Origin: JAAEPI01 sp965212145
GTDB lineage: Bacteria; Bacteroidota; Bacteroidia; Cytophagales; Cyclobacteriaceae
Assembly: GCA_965212145.1 (NCBI GenBank)
Contig: CBDBUY010000005.1
Coordinates: 62,001 to 126,000 of the forward strand
Length of the DNA stretch: 64,000 nucleotides
Reading direction: 5' to 3'
The stretch's first letter is position 1. The number at the start of each line of letters is the position of its first letter. The notes under the pieces were generated by a model. That model had not been told where the DNA came from, did not search any database, and saw only the letters and a list, made by a program, of their open reading frames with translations. The position numbers and the translations under genes were made by a program. Shown piece after piece: positions 56,862 through 64,000 of the stretch.

Positions 56862-58370
56862 GTGAATAATCTAATTAATGTCCTTTTGAGTGTTTTCATG
56901 GTGGTTCCATCACTGATGGCTCAGAAATTTGAGGGAGCGAGTGAACCGATGAACGGATTGAATTCGCGATACAACGAGGAATTCATTGCCGTTCATCCTT
57001 CCGGGGGGCAAATTGCCTTTTCACGTGCCAATCATCCTTACAACCAAGGGGGGAGATTTGATGAAGGTGATATCTGGATTTCGAAATTTGATTCCATCTG
57101 GCATGCCGCTACCAACTGGCATGAAGTAAACAACGACCAAATTTCCAATCCGATAGGGTGGTCTGCCGATGGCTCTACATTCCTTTTTAATCGAGTAAGT
57201 ACCAAGGGTGGGGAATTAAAAACGGAGATATGGGCAATAGCGCAGGGACAATTAGAACAGCTTGAAATAAGCTATTTCAAAAACAAATCCATTCATCAAA
57301 GCGGGTGTATTTCCGCAGATAATCGATACATCATTTTGAGCATGGAATCCGGCTCGACCCGGGGAGTGGAGGATCTGTATGTGATTACTCGAAATGGAGA
57401 CAAATGGAATGCACCAAAGAACCTGGGTTCCCTAATCAATACGGAGTTCCAGGAGATTACGCCCTTCCTGGCCCCTGATAACAAGACATTGTATTTCGCC
57501 ACCAATGGCCGAAAAGGTTTTGGCAGTTTTGATCTGTTTGTGACCGAGCGACTGGACGATACCTGGCGGAACTGGAGCACCCCAAGAAACCTTGGTGAAG
57601 CCATAAATACGGTTGGTCGGGAGACTGCTATGGCGTTTAGTGCTGGTTCGGAATACGCCTATTTCGTCTCCACTCGAAACAGTGACGGGTACGGCGACAT
57701 TCGTCGAATCAAGTTCAAATCCGATGACGTTACTGTGGATACTACCATGGTTCTGTTGGAAATTGACAGCACTGCTATTGTGGAGGTGAAGGAGAATCCG
57801 ATGATCACAGGATTAAGACTCGTGGATGCCATGCGATCTGTACCAATTTCGGGTCAAGCGAAACTGAAAGTTGGGGGAGCAATGCGTTCAGTGAACCTGA
57901 GTGATAATGGAATTTTGGAATTAGATGGCGGGCAGATGGGTGAAATCGAGATGCGGGGATACTTGCCCGTAAACTTCAAAACGTTTTCTGATAGTCTGGT
58001 CACAGTGAGATTAGAACCTCTGGAAGTTGGACGGGTGATACGTTTGGAGAGTGTATTGTTCAGCAGAGGAAGGGCTCAAATTATCGAATCCTCATTTGAG
58101 GAATTAGATAGGGTAGTGAACATGATGAAGAATAATCCTGACATCAACATTCTACTCAAAGGCCACACGGATGGAAACGGTGATCCCAAACAAAACCTTG
58201 AGCTCTCTGAGGAACGAGCTGCTACAGTTAGAAAATACCTTATTGGAAAGGGGATTAACAGAAAACGAATAGAAAGCATTGGTTTGGGTGGGGATGATCC
58301 TATCGCGAGTAATGCAACGGAAGAAACGAGGAAACTAAATCGAAGAGTAGAAATCGAAATAAAAGAGTAG
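56862..58370 (+). CDS. OmpA family protein with PD40 beta-propeller repeats
   Basis: A 502-residue exported protein starting at GTG 56862, with signal peptide 'VLLSVFMVVPSLMAQ'. PD40-type repeats follow (about 35-250: 'IAFSRANHPYNQGGRFDEGD', 'KTLYFATNGRKGFGSFDLFV', 'YAYFVSTRNSDGYGDI'). The C-terminal OmpA domain (about 385-502, 'ILLKGHTDGNGDPKQNLELS', 'RKLNRRVEIEIKE') would bind peptidoglycan. This PD40-OmpA layout is common in Bacteroidota, including PorE-like T9SS parts. The 3' stop codon overlaps the tRNA-Met gene on the other strand. Confidence 0.9.
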   Translation: MNNLINVLLSVFMVVPSLMAQKFEGASEPMNGLNSRYNEEFIAVHPSGGQIAFSRANHPYNQGGRFDEGDIWISKFDSIWHAATNWHEVNNDQISNPIGWSADGSTFLFNRVSTKGGELKTEIWAIAQGQLEQLEISYFKNKSIHQSGCISADNRYIILSMESGSTRGVEDLYVITRNGDKWNAPKNLGSLINTEFQEITPFLAPDNKTLYFATNGRKGFGSFDLFVTERLDDTWRNWSTPRNLGEAINTVGRETAMAFSAGSEYAYFVSTRNSDGYGDIRRIKFKSDDVTVDTTMVLLEIDSTAIVEVKENPMITGLRLVDAMRSVPISGQAKLKVGGAMRSVNLSDNGILELDGGQMGEIEMRGYLPVNFKTFSDSLVTVRLEPLEVGRVIRLESVLFSRGRAQIIESSFEELDRVVNMMKNNPDINILLKGHTDGNGDPKQNLELSEERAATVRKYLIGKGINRKRIESIGLGGDDPIASNATEETRKLNRRVEIEIKE

Positions 58371-58441
58371 CGTGGGGGAGATTTGAACTCCCGACCTCCG
58401 GGTTATGAATCCGACGCTCTAACCAACTGAGCTACCACGCC
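58368..58441 (-). tRNA. tRNA-Met (anticodon CAT)
   Basis: A 74-base cloverleaf read on the minus strand. The acceptor GGCGTGG pairs with CCACGCT (first pair G-U), the D-arm is AGCTCAGTTGGTTAGAGC, the anticodon loop is TTCATAA with anticodon CAT, and the T-arm is GTCGGGAGTTCAAATCTCC-like. The first pair being G-U, not a mismatch, points to elongator Met or a tRNA-Ile2 rather than initiator. CCA is not encoded. Its last three bases lie inside the stop codon of the OmpA gene on the plus strand. Confidence 0.95.
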
Positions 58442-58450
58442 TTAGAAATG

Positions 58451-58488
58451 AAAAAATCACCTAGTAATAGACCGGGTGATTAATTTTT
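58451..58488. terminator. Bidirectional terminator-like hairpin
   Basis: AATCACC (58455-58461) pairs with GGTGATT (58475-58481), with A-runs before and AATTTTT after on the plus strand and T6 after the stem on the minus strand. It probably ends OmpA transcription. It also lies between a minus-strand TACATTTG box (58496-58503) and the tRNA-Met gene. Confidence 0.55.
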
Positions 58489-58573
58489 CGGAGTGCAAAT
58501 GTATAGAAGAAACTTTTCTTTTATAGTCCTTCCAAAATCGATTTTTTATTTACCTTATCGAAAATTTCAATTG

Positions 58574-58957
58574 ATGGAGAAAGTAAAGTATGTAGGGGAA
58601 TTCGAGATGAGAGCTTCTAAGAAAATGCTCTATCCTTTTATCAGTTCTGCCTCAGGACTTTCTCAATGGTTCGCTGATGATGTCAATGTCAATAACCAAG
58701 ATAAGGGCTTGACCTTTATCTGGGATGGTGAAGAGAATAAAGCCAAAATCGTATCTAGTCGAATCAATCATCATATGAAGTTCGAATTCATCTCAGAAGA
58801 TGAAGATCCAAATTACGTGGAATTTGTTTTGGATATAAACGAACTGACCAATACGACATTTATCCGAATCACCGATTATTCCGATATGGAGGTCGAGGAG
58901 GCCCAAGAATTATGGGAAAGTCTCATCCATGATCTCAAGGAAATCGTAGGAGGATAA
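58574..58957 (+). CDS. START-like (SRPBCC) domain protein
   Basis: A 127-residue protein of the SRPBCC/AHSA1-like superfamily. 'KYVGEFEMRASKKMLYPFI', 'LSQWFADDVNVN', 'TFIWDGEENKAKIVSS' and the C-terminal helix 'EEAQELWESLIHDLKEIVGG' give the helix-grip fold, which binds hydrophobic ligands. ATG 58574 is chosen because the upstream 27 codons are not part of the fold. Function unknown. It precedes lptF by 22 bases on the same strand. Confidence 0.82.
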   Translation: MEKVKYVGEFEMRASKKMLYPFISSASGLSQWFADDVNVNNQDKGLTFIWDGEENKAKIVSSRINHHMKFEFISEDEDPNYVEFVLDINELTNTTFIRITDYSDMEVEEAQELWESLIHDLKEIVGG

Positions 58958-58979
58958 GAATCCATCTGTAATTTCGCGC

Positions 58980-60593
58980 ATGCGCAAACTCGATCTGCTC
59001 ATTCTCAGGGCGTTCATAGGTCCATTCATTCTTACCACGGCGCTCAGTACGTTCATTTTGCTTATTCAGCACATGCTGAAATATTTCGATGATTTTGTTG
59101 GCAAGGATTTGGGCTTTTTTGTTTTCGCGAAGCTTCTTTTCTACTTCAGTTTGAACATGCTGCAAATCGCCCTTCCGCTTGGCGTCTTGGTTTCGTCATT
59201 AATGACATTTGGGAATCTAGGTGAGCATTTCGAACTAACAGCTATCAAAAGTGCAGGAATCTCCTTGCTGCGAGCACTTAGGCCAATTTTCGTTTTCGTC
59301 TTGATCATTTCTATTGGGGCCTTCTTTTTCAATGATCGCGTATTGCCAGCAGCCAATCTCAAAGCTTATAGTTTGTTATATGACATAAAGCACAAGAAGC
59401 CCACACTGGATATTCAGGAAGGGGTTTTTTATAGAGGAATTCCCAATTACATCATTAAGGCCAAGGAGAAATTCCCTGATGATATCACGTTGAAGGATGT
59501 GATAATTTATGACCATTCCAATACAGTGGGTAATAAAAGGGTGATACTGGCGGATTCGAGCAGGATGTATCTTTTCATGAATGACCGCTATTTGAAACTG
59601 GAGTTGTTCAATGGATATTACTATAATGAAGCCAAAGTCAGAGGTAAGAAAATAGATCAGTTTAATCGCACACAATACGATCGTCTGGACATGGTTTTTA
59701 GCTTGGCGTCCTTTGAATTTGATCCTACGGATGAGGATTTGTTTCGAGGTAACCGACAGATGATGCAAATAACCCAACTGACAAGTGCCATTGATTCCAT
59801 GAAAAGTCGAGTCGGTGATCTTAAGGAAACATCCTTTTCAGGGGCACTTCGCTTTTTCAGATTTAAGGACGATTTCGATGTGATAAAACCGAGCATTAAT
59901 AAAACTGAGAGCAAGCCGGTTGAAACCGATGATGGGAGAATAGCAAGAGTGGAACAAACACAGCGGACTGACACGCAGATATCAAGTAAGGAACCTGAGA
60001 TAGCTAAACCAGATTCCAATCAACATGCTCCTCAACATGTCGCTAAATTGAAAATCCCGAAACCCAAAAAAGGTTTGGATACTCTGACGCTCAAGCATTT
60101 GGATTCTATGGCTATTGCCAAACTGAAAACTAAGAAAGTGCTCATAACCGGTGCGTTGCAACAGGCTAGAAATGTAAAAAACACAGTAGTGAGTAATGAC
60201 ACTCGTATTTCTAATCTTAGTAGTACACTGAACCGTTATAAAGTTGAGAAATATAAAAAGTACAGTCAAGCCTTTGCATGCATTGTCATGTTCCTAATAG
60301 GGGCACCATTGGGATCCATAATCAAGAAGGGCGGGCTCGGGGTTCCTGTAATTATTTCGGTGTTCTTTTTTATCATTTACTACGTCCTGAGTATTTCTGG
60401 TGAAGAATACGCGAAAGCTGACGTCATGGATGGGCAGTATGCTGTTTGGATAGCGAATGTGATACTTTTTCCAGTAGGCTTGTTCTTTTTACGCCAAGCT
60501 AGGGTCGATGCACGTCTCTTTGATAAAGACATTTACATCATCTGGTGGGATCGCATGATGGAGAAATATCTCAAGCGTAAAAAAGTTGGTTAA
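58980..60593 (+). CDS. LptF/LptG family permease
   Basis: A 537-residue inner-membrane subunit of the lipopolysaccharide export ABC transporter. Three N-terminal helices ('FIGPFILTTALSTFILLIQH', 'LFYFSLNMLQIALPLGVLVS', 'IFVFVLIISIGAFFFND') lead to a periplasmic jellyroll (about 120-250), a Pro/Gln/Lys-rich linker of about 130 residues (270-400) that is longer than usual, and three C-terminal helices. Only one such gene is present here; its partner is elsewhere. The linker insertion is worth noting. Confidence 0.9.
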   Translation: MRKLDLLILRAFIGPFILTTALSTFILLIQHMLKYFDDFVGKDLGFFVFAKLLFYFSLNMLQIALPLGVLVSSLMTFGNLGEHFELTAIKSAGISLLRALRPIFVFVLIISIGAFFFNDRVLPAANLKAYSLLYDIKHKKPTLDIQEGVFYRGIPNYIIKAKEKFPDDITLKDVIIYDHSNTVGNKRVILADSSRMYLFMNDRYLKLELFNGYYYNEAKVRGKKIDQFNRTQYDRLDMVFSLASFEFDPTDEDLFRGNRQMMQITQLTSAIDSMKSRVGDLKETSFSGALRFFRFKDDFDVIKPSINKTESKPVETDDGRIARVEQTQRTDTQISSKEPEIAKPDSNQHAPQHVAKLKIPKPKKGLDTLTLKHLDSMAIAKLKTKKVLITGALQQARNVKNTVVSNDTRISNLSSTLNRYKVEKYKKYSQAFACIVMFLIGAPLGSIIKKGGLGVPVIISVFFFIIYYVLSISGEEYAKADVMDGQYAVWIANVILFPVGLFFLRQARVDARLFDKDIYIIWWDRMMEKYLKRKKVG

Positions 60594-60617
60594 TTAACCA
60601 ATTAAAATCTAAATTTG
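60586..60617 (+). promoter_or_regulatory. Promoter of rpsO
   Basis: TAAATTTG at 60610-60617 is an exact -7 match, with TTG at 60586-60588 about 21 bases upstream. It partly overlaps the 3' end of the LptF/G gene, and the rpsO ATG follows 38 bases later. Confidence 0.65.
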
Positions 60618-60655
60618 CGCCTCGCAAACAGAGATATAGATTTTAGAGATTAAGT

Positions 60656-60925
60656 ATGTACTTAACAGCAGAAAAAAAAGAAAAGATTTTCGCGGAGCAC
60701 GGTAGCTCTGCAAAAGACACTGGGTCAAGCGAAGGGCAGATTGCTCTCTTCACCGAAAGAATTAATCACTTGACTGAGCACCTGAAGTCAAACAAGAAAG
60801 ACCACAGCACCAGATTGGGTCTACTGAGACTTGTAGGAAAAAGAAGAAGATTACTAGACAACTTGCAGAAGAATGATATCGAGCGATATCGTGCCATCAT
60901 TGCCAAGTTGGGAATCAGAAAGTAA
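60656..60925 (+). CDS. rpsO: 30S ribosomal protein S15
   Basis: An 89-residue primary 16S rRNA-binding protein. 'DTGSSEGQIALFTERINHLT', 'HLKSNKKDHSTRLGLLRLVG' and 'KRRRLLDNLQKNDIERYRAI' are family hallmarks. Complete. It is followed by a terminator and then pnp, the classic rpsO-pnp order. Confidence 0.98.
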   Translation: MYLTAEKKEKIFAEHGSSAKDTGSSEGQIALFTERINHLTEHLKSNKKDHSTRLGLLRLVGKRRRLLDNLQKNDIERYRAIIAKLGIRK

Positions 60926-60942
60926 TCGACAATAAACATTAT

Positions 60943-60970
60943 AGGGAATTCCGCTCGGATTCCCTTTTTT
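60943..60970 (+). terminator. Intrinsic terminator between rpsO and pnp
   Basis: GGGAAT (60944-60949) pairs with ATTCCC (60959-60964), extended by CCG/CGG with a bulged T, and is followed by T6. It separates rpsO from pnp, so pnp probably also uses read-through or its own promoter. Confidence 0.75.
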
Positions 60971-61004
60971 ATTTCAAGGGGGTCACCCCAAACTTATTAT
61001 TACC

Positions 61005-63146
61005 ATGTTATCAAAACATATTGTAAAGAAATTCAATTTATCTGATGGTAGAGAAATATCCATCGAAACCGGTAAGTTGGCCAAGCAAGCCAACGGATCC
61101 GTTGTAGTTAGAATGGGCAAAGCGATGTTGCTTGCCACTGTAGTTTCAAATAAAGAAGCACGAGAAGGAGTTGATTTCCTTCCAATGTCAGTTGACTATC
61201 AAGAGAAATTTGCCTCAGCTGGAAAAATCCCTGGTGGATTTTTGAAGAGAGAGAGCAGACTTTCAGATTACGAAATTCTCATCTGCCGATTGGTGGATAG
61301 AGCGCTTCGTCCACTTTTCCCGGATGATTACCATGCAGAGACACAGATCATGATCTCATTGATCTCGCATGACCCTGACGTGAGGCCAGATGCATTGGCG
61401 GCTCTTGCGGCATCAGCGGCTCTATCTGTATCTGACATTCCATTTAATGGACCTATCTCAGAAGTGAGAGTAGTGAAAGTTGGGGATGATTATATCGTGA
61501 ACCCAACGCCTGCTCAGATCGAGGAAGCAAGCTTAAATCTTATCGTAGCTGGTTCTGCCAAAGACATTATGATGGTGGAAGGTGAAAGCCACGAAGTGCA
61601 GGAAAGCGAAATGCTTGAAGCGTTAAAATTTGCTCACAAAGAAATTATCGTTCAGTGTGAAGTTCAGAAAGAACTTGAAAAAGAAACTGGAAATGAGGTT
61701 AAACGTGAGTACGATCACGAGCCAAAAGATGAAGACTTTAAGGCAGACATCAGAGCTAAAACATACGACAAGATTTACGAAGTAGCTGGTAAGGCACTTA
61801 GCAAAGAGGAAAGAAGTGAGGCGTTCAAGGCAATCAAGGAAGAATATGTAGCCAGTTTTTCTGAGGAAGAGCAAGAAGAAATGGATCAATTCCTTTTGGG
61901 TAAATATTACCACGACGTGGAGAAGGAAGCCATCAGGAATTTCGTCCTTGATACTAAAAATAGAATCGACGGTCGTGAGACCAACGAAGTTCGACCTATC
62001 TGGTCAGAAGTTGATTACCTGCCAAGTGCGCACGGTTCTGCGGTATTCACGAGAGGTGAGACTCAGTCTTTGACATCTGTAACTCTCGGTTCCAAAATGG
62101 ACGAGCAGATGATTGATGGAGCAGTGATCTCCGGATACAACAAGTTCATCCTTCATTACAATTTCCCTGCGTTCTCTACTGGAGAAGCCAGACCAAACAG
62201 AGGTCCGGGACGAAGAGAAGTAGGTCACGGAAACTTGGCCATGCGAGCGTTGAAAGGCATGATTCCTGCTGAAGAGACTCCTTACACGATTCGAGTTGTT
62301 TCTGACATTCTGGAATCAAATGGCTCATCATCCATGGCTACCGTTTGTGCGGGATGTTTGGCCATGATGGATGCTGGATTACAATTGAAAGGCATGGTCT
62401 CAGGTATTGCAATGGGAATGATCTCAGATGCAGAAACTGGGAAATACGCGATCCTTTCTGATATCCTTGGAGATGAGGATCACCTTGGTGACATGGACTT
62501 CAAAGTGACTGGAACGGAGAAAGGAATCACGGCTTGCCAGATGGACATCAAAATTGATGGCCTTTCATACGATGTACTTGCTGAGGCTCTTAATCAGGCA
62601 AAAGAAGGTCGACTTCACATTTTGAATGAAATGAAGAAGACTCTTGATGCACCAAGAACAGATTACAAAGCACATGCACCACGAATCTTCCACATGGTCA
62701 TCGACAAGGAATTCATTGGAGCAGTAATCGGACCTGGAGGAAAAATCATCCAGGAAATCCAAAGAGAAACAGAAACTACTGTGACAATTGAGGAAACAGA
62801 GAAAGGTGGTGAAGTAACGATTTTCTCTGATAACCAAGAGGGAATGGAAAAAGCCAGAGACTGGATCAAGGGAATCACGGCAATGCCTGAGGTTGGAGAA
62901 GTTTATGACGGTAAAGTGAAGTCTATCCAGCCTTACGGTGCTTTTGTTGAGTTCATGCCTGGTAAAGAAGGCCTACTTCACATCTCAGAGATCAAATGGG
63001 AGCGTGTTGAAAAAGTAGAAGACATCATGGAAGAGGGCGAAATGATCAAAGTGAAGTTGCTTGATGTCGATCAACGAACCGGGAAATTCAAACTCTCCAG
63101 AAAAGTTTTACTTCCAAAACCAGAGAAAGAAGCAAAGGCTGAATAA
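61005..63146 (+). CDS. pnp: Polyribonucleotide nucleotidyltransferase
   Basis: A 713-residue 3'-5' phosphorolytic exoribonuclease. Two RNase PH modules (about 10-215 and 315-540; 'RPLFPDDYHAETQIMI', 'SDILGDEDHLGDMDFKVTGT' with catalytic Asp) flank an alpha-helical linker. The KH domain ('FIGAVIGPGGKIIQEIQRET') and the S1 domain ('YDGKVKSIQPYGAFVEFMPG') end the protein. All parts are complete. It is followed by a very stable hairpin and rpoD. Confidence 0.97.
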   Translation: MLSKHIVKKFNLSDGREISIETGKLAKQANGSVVVRMGKAMLLATVVSNKEAREGVDFLPMSVDYQEKFASAGKIPGGFLKRESRLSDYEILICRLVDRALRPLFPDDYHAETQIMISLISHDPDVRPDALAALAASAALSVSDIPFNGPISEVRVVKVGDDYIVNPTPAQIEEASLNLIVAGSAKDIMMVEGESHEVQESEMLEALKFAHKEIIVQCEVQKELEKETGNEVKREYDHEPKDEDFKADIRAKTYDKIYEVAGKALSKEERSEAFKAIKEEYVASFSEEEQEEMDQFLLGKYYHDVEKEAIRNFVLDTKNRIDGRETNEVRPIWSEVDYLPSAHGSAVFTRGETQSLTSVTLGSKMDEQMIDGAVISGYNKFILHYNFPAFSTGEARPNRGPGRREVGHGNLAMRALKGMIPAEETPYTIRVVSDILESNGSSSMATVCAGCLAMMDAGLQLKGMVSGIAMGMISDAETGKYAILSDILGDEDHLGDMDFKVTGTEKGITACQMDIKIDGLSYDVLAEALNQAKEGRLHILNEMKKTLDAPRTDYKAHAPRIFHMVIDKEFIGAVIGPGGKIIQEIQRETETTVTIEETEKGGEVTIFSDNQEGMEKARDWIKGITAMPEVGEVYDGKVKSIQPYGAFVEFMPGKEGLLHISEIKWERVEKVEDIMEEGEMIKVKLLDVDQRTGKFKLSRKVLLPKPEKEAKAE

Positions 63147-63149
63147 TTT

Positions 63150-63203
63150 TAGTGGTATGATACTTGCGAGGCAACTAACTCGTAAGTGTCAAACTCACCA
63201 CTA
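63150..63203 (+). promoter_or_regulatory. Long imperfect hairpin between pnp and rpoD
   Basis: The gap is almost wholly taken up by one hairpin: outer stem TAGTGGT (63150-63156) with ACCACTA (63197-63203), a 1x5 internal loop, and a 13-bp inner stem (63158-63170 with 63179-63191, two G-U pairs) around loop GCAACTAA. It ends two bases before the rpoD ATG at 63206. No T-run follows. It could control rpoD translation or be a processing site in a pnp-rpoD transcript. Confidence 0.65.
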
Positions 63204-63205
63204 TA

Positions 63206-64000
63206 ATGAGACAGCTTAAAATACAAAAGCAAATAACCAATAGGGAGAACGCTTCTCTCGACAAGTATTTGCAGGAAGTAGCCAAGGTTCAACTTATCAC
63301 CGCAGAAGAAGAAGTTGAGCTGGCAAGAAAAATAAAAGACGGTGATCAATTGGCCTTGGAAAAATTAACCAAGGCCAATTTGCGTTTTGTCGTATCCGTC
63401 GCTAAACAATACCAAAATCAGGGACTGGGTTTGGGTGACCTCATCTCTGAAGGAAATCTTGGGCTCATCAAGGCCGCTCAGCGATTTGATGAGACACGCG
63501 GGTTCAAATTTATTTCCTATGCCGTCTGGTGGATCAGGCAATCCATAATGCAGGCCATTGCTGAGCATGCCAGGTTGGTAAGGCTTCCATTGAACCGAAT
63601 CGGCAACATCAACAAGATTCATCGCGTATTTCGCGACTTGGAACAAAAATACGAGCGAGAGCCAACAGAATCGGAAATAGCCGCTCAGTTGGAAATGACC
63701 ACAGAAGAGGTGATTGACACTATGCGGATTCGGAATAGACACACCTCAATAGATACGCCTATAGGTGAAAGTGAAGACGGCACGTTGTTGGATGTGTTGA
63801 TCACGGAGGATGAAATCACACCGGATGACGAACTCATGTCTGATTCCCTGAAAACTGAGGTCAATCGAGCTTTGAACACATTGACACAAAGAGAAAGAGA
63901 AGTAGTTGTGTACTTCTTTGGACTGAATGGAAAGGGAGTGTTGACCCTGGAAGAAATCGGTCATCGTCTGGGTTTGACCAGAGAGCGTGTCCGGCAGATC
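63206..64000 (+). CDS. rpoD: Primary sigma factor RpoD (C-terminus outside window)
   Basis: The frame is open from ATG 63206 to the window end (265 codons). It lacks the acidic region 1.1 and goes quickly to region 1.2 ('DKYLQEVAKVQLITAEEEVE'), region 2 ('LRFVVSVAKQYQNQGLGLGD', 'FDETRGFKFISYAVWWIRQS'), region 3 and the start of region 4 ('LTQREREVVVYFFGLNGKG', 'LEEIGHRLGLTRERVRQI'). The short form is the Bacteroidota housekeeping sigma that reads TTTG/TAnnTTTG promoters. About 20 residues should remain beyond the window. Confidence 0.96.
   Translation, partial: MRQLKIQKQITNRENASLDKYLQEVAKVQLITAEEEVELARKIKDGDQLALEKLTKANLRFVVSVAKQYQNQGLGLGDLISEGNLGLIKAAQRFDETRGFKFISYAVWWIRQSIMQAIAEHARLVRLPLNRIGNINKIHRVFRDLEQKYEREPTESEIAAQLEMTTEEVIDTMRIRNRHTSIDTPIGESEDGTLLDVLITEDEITPDDELMSDSLKTEVNRALNTLTQREREVVVYFFGLNGKGVLTLEEIGHRLGLTRERVRQI

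Noticed and set aside
1..64000. CRISPR array, prophage, integrative element or biosynthetic cluster
   Set aside because: No regularly spaced repeats, phage genes, integrase, or synthase modules were found; the only mobile gene is the RAYT.

Overview
The window is chromosomal DNA from a member of the Bacteroidota, most likely a marine Cytophagales-type bacterium. The evidence is a TonB-dependent receptor with an N-terminal carboxypeptidase-regulatory-like domain, a subtilase ending in a type IX secretion (T9SS) sorting domain, a DUF2911 protein, methionine synthase split into two genes, a primary sigma factor lacking region 1.1, and promoters of the TTTG-N19-TAnnTTTG type (best seen before tRNA-Glu). 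Genes are densely packed. Many neighbours overlap by ATGA, GTGA or TTGA, and several divergent pairs have almost no space between their start codons. No prophage, CRISPR array or large genomic island is visible.

Layout. 1-2.8 kb: envelope uptake genes (TPR-like protein, TonB-dependent receptor) behind a LytTR-type operator. 2.9-9.5 kb: queA diverging from menC, a secreted PIG-L deacetylase, and an SSS transporter preceded by a 45-residue membrane protein. 9.6-15.3 kb: yebC, small envelope proteins, gapA and an M16 peptidase lipoprotein. 15.3-18.1 kb: tRNA-Glu, a microprotein gene, and a small mobile patch in which a REP-associated tyrosine transposase (RAYT) sits between inverted REP-like palindromes with further structured repeats and a RAYT fragment. 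18.2-22.3 kb: a second M16 peptidase, two more microprotein genes and an M15 peptidase. 22.4-28 kb: a SAM-I riboswitch followed by split metH, metF and an HMG-CoA lyase-like gene. 28-31.6 kb: dprA, a MerR regulator, a CapA-like protein and an M23 peptidase, all on the minus strand. 31.7-39.8 kb: alaS, a thioredoxin-like lipoprotein, the pcm/thioesterase/OmpA operon, ribE and small proteins. 39.9-46.5 kb: tail-specific protease, NSS transporter with a small-subunit gene, a nucleotide pyrophosphohydrolase, an AT-rich putative outer-membrane barrel and an aminotransferase. 46.5-56.7 kb: giant T9SS subtilase, SDR, folA, fmt, a TlpA-like protein, a TonB-C-like protein, DUF2911 and a 3-methyladenine glycosylase. 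56.8-64 kb: PD40-OmpA protein, tRNA-Met, START-like protein, LptF/G permease, rpsO, pnp and the start of rpoD.

How the genes work together. The riboswitch operon rebuilds methionine: MetF makes methyl-THF and the two MetH halves transfer the methyl group to homocysteine when S-adenosylmethionine is low. The rpsO-pnp-rpoD block is core RNA metabolism. Two transporters each carry a tiny translationally coupled membrane partner.

The most unusual items are: (1) three dispersed genes for a 22-24 residue single-helix membrane peptide family, with mainly third-position differences between copies; (2) two copies of a repeat near the RAYT whose hairpin arms and loop-tail pairing both covary, as for a pseudoknot; (3) a 20-bp imperfect hairpin filling the pnp-rpoD gap and ending two bases before the rpoD start codon; (4) a textbook LytTR-type direct repeat upstream of the TonB-dependent receptor; and (5) queA and menC with start codons overlapping on opposite strands.
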